Position numbers and translations under genes: made by a program | Shown here: positions 45,526 through 49,169 of the stretch, piece by piece | Position numbering within the stretch: the stretch's first letter is position 1 | How the letters are laid out: each line of letters starts with the position of its first letter | DNA from: Acholeplasmatales bacterium | GTDB lineage: Bacteria; Bacillota_I; Bacilli_A; Acholeplasmatales; Anaeroplasmataceae | Assembly: GCA_017462645.1 (NCBI GenBank) | Contig: JAFTQR010000019.1 | Location: forward strand, 1 to 49,169 | DNA length: 49,169 bases | Reading direction: 5' to 3' | The notes under the pieces: generated by a model | Seen by the model: the letters and a program-made list of their open reading frames with translations, nothing else | Database searches by the model: none | Told to the model about the DNA's origin: nothing

Positions 45526-46416
45526 TTAAATTACTTTTGTATTAAATGTATATTGAGCATAATCACCATCCTCAAATGTTAGCTCATATACATATATTTT
45601 ATTTAACTCTAAATCAATCTCAATACGTTTAAACCAAATATCATTATATACTATTTCCTCATTTGATAATTCTTGATTATAATCATATGATTTAATTGTG
45701 ATTGAAGTGAATTTTTCATTACAACGATAATTTGTTGTTTCTAATATTAATTTATATTCTTTATCAGTAGAGAAATAATCAGCACTATTCTTTTCATTTA
45801 ATTCATATAGGTTTATATTTTCCTCACTAAACTTATTCCATATATAATTATACTTCTTAGCAGAATTATGAATATTTTTACTATCACTTTTACAATAACA
45901 ATCAAAATCTACATTTGGAGCTTCATAGTAGTATGATGGTAATGTACCTAATATTTCTTCTCTACATATATCATAAAAATAAGTAGAGCATTTATTAAAA
46001 ACTATTGTTGGAGTCTCATTTATACCTCTTGAGGTTTTAATTGTCCCATCACTAAACTCAACAATTAATTGCCATTCTCCACCATCTATAAAATCATAAT
46101 TGGCATAAAGCTCATCAATTTTAAATAAACCATTATCATAACAACCATCAATAAAATATTTTTCTTCCTCTTCAGTGAATTCCCTTCTTACTTCAAGCTC
46201 TGGCTCTTCCTCATATTCTGGTGTATATCCATTTTTAAGGAATTGATTATTTTCAAAATCTAAAACCTCATTAGTTGTATAACCACCAAAATAATTTATA
46301 CGTTTAAATGTTAGTTTTAAAACACCCATACGTTCTTCTTCATTATCATTACATGAAACTAATAATAAAACTAATGATATGCATAATATAGATAAAACTC
46401 TTCTAAATTTTTTCAT
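45526..46416 (-). CDS. Lipoprotein of unknown function
   Basis: About 296 residues from ATG 46414-46416, which follows AAGGGTGGG and gives a normal lipoprotein signal (MKKFRRVLSILCISLVLLLV, Cys after VS). The frame extends back to 46476 but those extra residues overlap the upstream gene and carry no signal features. The mature part is beta-rich and acidic (MGVLKLTFKRINYFGGYTTN, GGEWQLIVEFSDGTIKTSRG). No family recognised; it may be a surface-exposed domain. Confidence 0.65.
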   Translation of the reverse strand: MKKFRRVLSILCISLVLLLVSCNDNEEERMGVLKLTFKRINYFGGYTTNEVLDFENNQFLKNGYTPEYEEEPELEVRREFTEEEEKYFIDGCYDNGLFKIDELYANYDFIDGGEWQLIVEFSDGTIKTSRGINETPTIVFNKCSTYFYDICREEILGTLPSYYYEAPNVDFDCYCKSDSKNIHNSAKKYNYIWNKFSEENINLYELNEKNSADYFSTDKEYKLILETTNYRCNEKFTSITIKSYDYNQELSNEEIVYNDIWFKRIEIDLELNKIYVYELTFEDGDYAQYTFNTKVI

Positions 46417-46447
46417 ACAACCCACCCTTCTAAACATATTTATTAAT

Positions 46448-47209
46448 TTAATTTTCTTTAAATTTAATAGCAACATATCTATTCTTATCTAATGTCTTCT
46501 TTCCATATTCAATAACCTTTTTAGGACATCTATTGATACATGCTGTACAATGTACACATGATTTACCCCAAATAGGCTTACCATCAATAAGCTTTATATT
46601 ATTTAATGGACATGAATTAACACATATTGAACAGCTTATACAGCCATCCTTAATATAAAACTTTTTAGGCTTTATAAAGAATTTATCAAACATCCATATT
46701 ACAGGCTTAATAGATATTTTATGCATAAAGTCTACCTTATCCATATTAAAGTCTAAATTATTTTTTATTTTATCAGCTAAGGCTGGTATTTTTGATATTG
46801 CCTCTTGCATTTTAATATCATTTTCTTCTTTATTCTTAACAGTAAAAAACATTAAATAATTTTGAGGCATTGATAAATGCTCAACTCCTCTATATATTAA
46901 GCCCATATCTTTAACTAATGGTCTTATAAAGGCATCAGCGCCACTTACTCCACTACCTGCACATGTCATAATAAAATATATGTTTTTATTACCATTTAAT
47001 TTTGATTTTTTTAATAGCTCTATTATTATTGTTGGTAAGGTTGAAATATAAATTGGGCAAACTACAAGATATGGACTATCTGATGTTAAATCCATAATTT
47101 GATTTGACTTTAGGTAAAAAGACATATCAACTGTTTGATCATTATTTATATAAGCTATATTTTTAGCTACATATTCACTATTACCGGTTGCTGAAAAATA
47201 TAAAATCAT
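46448..47209 (-). CDS. EFR1-type flavodoxin-ferredoxin fusion protein
   Basis: 253 residues. The N-terminal flavodoxin-like domain starts MILYFSATGNSEYVAKNIA, with the phosphate-binding loop FSATGNSEY. The C-terminal part has two [4Fe-4S] motifs, CISCSICVNSCP and CVHCTACINRCP, as in EFR1-family ferrodoxins of anaerobic Firmicutes. It would carry electrons in the cytoplasm; partners unknown. AAGGAG precedes ATG at nine bases. Divergent from the VWA gene. Confidence 0.88.
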   Translation of the reverse strand: MILYFSATGNSEYVAKNIAYINNDQTVDMSFYLKSNQIMDLTSDSPYLVVCPIYISTLPTIIIELLKKSKLNGNKNIYFIMTCAGSGVSGADAFIRPLVKDMGLIYRGVEHLSMPQNYLMFFTVKNKEENDIKMQEAISKIPALADKIKNNLDFNMDKVDFMHKISIKPVIWMFDKFFIKPKKFYIKDGCISCSICVNSCPLNNIKLIDGKPIWGKSCVHCTACINRCPKKVIEYGKKTLDKNRYVAIKFKEN

Positions 47210-47311
47210 AGAAATCGACTCCTTTATATAATTATATCATTATTTATAATAAAAGGATATATAATTTTAATTGCCTAACATGTAATATTATATTCTCATA
47301 ACCTATAATGG

Positions 47312-47327
47312 AGCCTTTTAAAAGGCT
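47312..47327. promoter_or_regulatory. Perfect palindrome before the VWA gene
   Basis: AGCCTTTTAAAAGGCT is a perfect 16-base palindrome just after a TATAAT-like box at 47304-47309 and 19 bases before the ATG. No T run follows, so an operator or a leader hairpin is more likely than a terminator. Confidence 0.5.
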
Positions 47328-47345
47328 TTAGAAAGAAGGTTATTT

Positions 47346-48695
47346 ATGGGTGTTACAAACACAAATAAGGAAGTTAGTGTTTCTTCCATTAGATTTAGTG
47401 AATCATTTAAAGTTAGATTATCAATAGTTGCTGAGCCTGACATTGTTAATAATCCAACTGATATTGTTTTAATTTTAGATAGATCTGGAAGTATGGCGGG
47501 TGACCCATTAGCAAATTTAAAGGCTGGTGCTAATAAATTTATTGATATAATCGATGAATCTACTGATGGAAACCAAGATGGACAAATTGGTAATGGTAGC
47601 CATATTGGTATTGTTAGCTTTGCGACAAACGCAACTCAAGATACTCAGCTTATTACCTCAGTAGCTGATTTAAAGGCTGCGATTAATGATATTGCAGCTG
47701 GAGGTAATACCAACCATGAGGATGCATTTACAAAGGCATTAGATCTATTTGATCCAAATAGTACAAACGCAAAGGTTATGGTTATGTTTACAGATGGTAT
47801 TACTACTGCAGGTGGTAATGCTAACACAATTGCAACACTTGCGAAGCAGCAAGGTGTAATCATTTATGTTATAGGTCTTGCAGGCCAAAGTGGCATTGAT
47901 GAGGATGCATTAAGAGATTGGGCCTCAGACCCTGATTCTGCTTATGTTGTTATTACACCTGATGATGCAGAGCTTGAGGATTTATTTGAAAATTTAGCTA
48001 GAAATATATCAAATCCTGGTGCGACAAATATTGTTATTACAGATGAAATTGCTGATTGCTTTAGAATTACAGCACTATCAGCACCATCTAAGGGTACTGC
48101 AGAATTAATTAACTCTACTACTGTACAGTGGTCTATTGATGAACTAGGTGTAACTCAAAGTGAGGCTGCAACCTTAGAATTTACTGTATTACATGAGGGA
48201 GATTGTACAGGTATTGTTGAGGTGAATGAAAATATTACTTATACTGATGATGAAAATAATATTATTACATTCCCTTCACCTACAATAGAGATAGGCTGTG
48301 GTAATATAATTACCGAGCCATGCCCTACTCCAATTGATATTACAATTGATGGTTGTACAGATTCTGTTATTTTTGATGCAGGAGATATTGAATTAACATC
48401 ACTAGGACGTATTTTACAATTAGATGTTACATTAAGAGGAATCTGTCCAAATAAAAGAGTAGCCTTAGCTATTCTTTTAAATGAATTAGACGATGAAGAT
48501 AATGAGGCTGTTATAGGTATGAAAACATTGATAATACCTGCCCAAACAGGAACATCATGCCAAGATATATTAATAAGATGTATTAAATTTGTATTACCAG
48601 ATACATTACCTATGTGTAATGAAAGAAATATAAGAGCAAGATTTATTGCAAATTATATGGATTTTGATTTTGAATGCTGTAATTTAATATTATAA
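47346..48695 (+). CDS. VWA-domain protein without signal peptide
   Basis: 449 residues. A von Willebrand A domain (about 35-225) has the MIDAS motif DRSGSMAG, the Thr position in GGNTNHEDAF and Asp in MFTDGIT. The middle part (about 228-320) is an Ig/DUF11-like beta domain (TDEIADCFRITALSAPSKGT). The last 120 residues are cysteine-rich with the segment LGRILQLDVTLRGICPNKRV and end FDFECCNLIL. No signal peptide, TM or anchor is visible, so secretion would need another route, or it is cytoplasmic. It binds protein partners in a metal-dependent way by family. AGAAGG precedes ATG. Confidence 0.85.
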   Translation: MGVTNTNKEVSVSSIRFSESFKVRLSIVAEPDIVNNPTDIVLILDRSGSMAGDPLANLKAGANKFIDIIDESTDGNQDGQIGNGSHIGIVSFATNATQDTQLITSVADLKAAINDIAAGGNTNHEDAFTKALDLFDPNSTNAKVMVMFTDGITTAGGNANTIATLAKQQGVIIYVIGLAGQSGIDEDALRDWASDPDSAYVVITPDDAELEDLFENLARNISNPGATNIVITDEIADCFRITALSAPSKGTAELINSTTVQWSIDELGVTQSEAATLEFTVLHEGDCTGIVEVNENITYTDDENNIITFPSPTIEIGCGNIITEPCPTPIDITIDGCTDSVIFDAGDIELTSLGRILQLDVTLRGICPNKRVALAILLNELDDEDNEAVIGMKTLIIPAQTGTSCQDILIRCIKFVLPDTLPMCNERNIRARFIANYMDFDFECCNLIL

Positions 48696-48703
48696 ACAAT
48701 ATA

Positions 48704-48729
48704 GAGTAGCTCAACTGAACTACTCTTTT
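48704..48729 (+). terminator. Terminator after the VWA gene
   Basis: GAGTAG (48704-48709) pairs with CTACTC (48720-48725), extended inside by TCA/TGA, and is followed by TTTT. Confidence 0.75.
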
Positions 48730-48896
48730 CTCATCTACTTATCATTTCCTAATACGTCCCATAAATTAAAATAAGCATACAATATTGCTTGACTTAAAAT
48801 GTATATTTTCATTGACTTTCGTTCAAAAATCACCATTTCTACTGACCAGAACTATATCTTCAAACACCCATTTCAAAACCTTCAAAACATCAAAAA

Positions 48897-48916
48897 AACG
48901 GCTTAGTTAAGCCGTT
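48897..48916 (-). terminator. Minus-strand hairpin with T run in gene-poor stretch
   Basis: AACGGCTTA and TAAGCCGTT pair around GT. The minus strand then reads TTTTT, so it could terminate leftward transcription. Between 48917 and 49061 no gene of useful length is seen on the minus strand; a five-codon frame MRLLG behind AAGGAGATT lies there. Confidence 0.6.
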
Positions 48917-48989
48917 AATTCTACTAACCTAATAATCGCATAATCTCCTTTTTACTTTTTTCAATTCTCCTTTTTATAAAAAGAAAAAG

Positions 48990-49036
48990 TGAATAATTAA
49001 ATTATTCATTTCGGGGCTAAATAGCCCATATTTTAT
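48990..49036 (+). terminator. Two hairpins upstream of the last gene
   Basis: GAATAATT/AATTATTC (about 48990-49007) and GGGCTA/TAGCCC (49014-49027). The second is followed by ATATTTTATTTTTTAG and looks like a plus-strand terminator, or an attenuator, 35 bases before the last ATG. Along with the rest of 48726-49061, no gene is seen here. Confidence 0.5.
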
Positions 49037-49061
49037 TTTTTAGTTTTGGATTATAATAATT

Positions 49062-49169
49062 ATGGTGATTATATTGAATACTCCTCTTAATAACTCTTAT
49101 TTAAGTGAATATACTAAATTTAAATTATTAACAGCTGCTAAAAAAGGTGTGTCTGTATATGAAAACCAA
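49062..49169 (+). CDS. Partial gene running off the window
   Basis: ATG at 49062 opens a frame of at least 36 codons (MVIILNTPLNNSYLSEYTKF, then KLLTAAKKGVSVYENQ) with no stop before the edge. An in-frame TAG lies seven codons upstream. A weak GGA is 11 bases ahead. Too little is present to name a family. Confidence 0.45.
   Translation, partial: MVIILNTPLNNSYLSEYTKFKLLTAAKKGVSVYENQ

Noticed and set aside
46417-46476. N-terminal extension of the unknown lipoprotein to 46476
   Set aside because: The extra 20 residues would bury the lipoprotein signal and overlap the EFR1-type gene; ATG 46416 has a good ribosome-binding site.

Overview
The window is AT-rich, tightly packed DNA from a low-GC Firmicute. 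Codon and stop use fit the standard code: TGG encodes Trp, and TGA ends at least two genes (the GH30 and one ABC exporter). This argues against Mycoplasma proper. The low GC, short intergenic gaps, many lipoproteins, absence of visible LPXTG surface proteins and anaerobe-type redox genes suggest an uncultured Acholeplasma/Anaeroplasma/RF39-like or Erysipelotrichia-like lineage. That placement is inference; no rRNA is present. No tRNA, rRNA, CRISPR, insertion sequence or prophage was seen.

Layout. 1-7575: housekeeping and small membrane or lipoprotein genes (DUF1292 fragment, TVP38-type protein, RluA-type pseudouridine synthase, GltD-like flavoprotein, two lipocalin-like lipoproteins, SGNH esterase, acyltransferase-like protein). 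7655-11111: an XRE-family membrane regulator and a PAS-GGDEF-EAL protein. 11211-29535: a long minus-strand beta-glucan operon. In transcription order it holds a solute-binding lipoprotein, two CUT1 permeases, a surface lipoprotein, a GH94/149/161-type beta-glucan phosphorylase (broken), a GH16, an MsmK-type ATPase, a second GH16 with a CBM, three small membrane genes, a GH30, a LacI regulator and a triple-CBM lipoprotein. A divergent third GH16 lipoprotein (29555-30994) shares its control region. 31035-35103: a small conserved protein, a DUF4038/GH140-like hydrolase, a PP2C-like phosphatase, an unknown two-TM protein and a GNAT. 35103-39421: a TetR-controlled operon with two half-size ABC exporters and a GNAT remnant, all damaged. 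39530-47209: a giant Sel1-repeat protein, a family 9 pectate lyase lipoprotein, an RsgI-domain lipoprotein, another lipoprotein and an EFR1-type ferredoxin. 47346-48695: a VWA-domain protein. 49062 onward: an incomplete gene.

How it works together. Lipid-anchored GH16 endoglucanases and CBM proteins would cut and hold beta-1,3(-1,6)-glucan at the membrane. The solute-binding protein, permeases and ATPase would import oligosaccharides. The cytoplasmic phosphorylase and GH30 would finish them. Both divergent promoters are near-consensus, and each carries the same 12-bp LacI-type operator just downstream of its start, so a single regulator probably represses both.

The most unusual feature is that three otherwise well-preserved large genes are each cut by exactly one in-frame stop codon: the phosphorylase by TAA at 22664-22666, one exporter by TAA at 36760-36762 and the other by TAG at 38505-38507. 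Reading frame and family motifs continue perfectly on both sides. Recent nonsense mutation, assembly or base-calling error, and stop-codon suppression are all possible and can be told apart.
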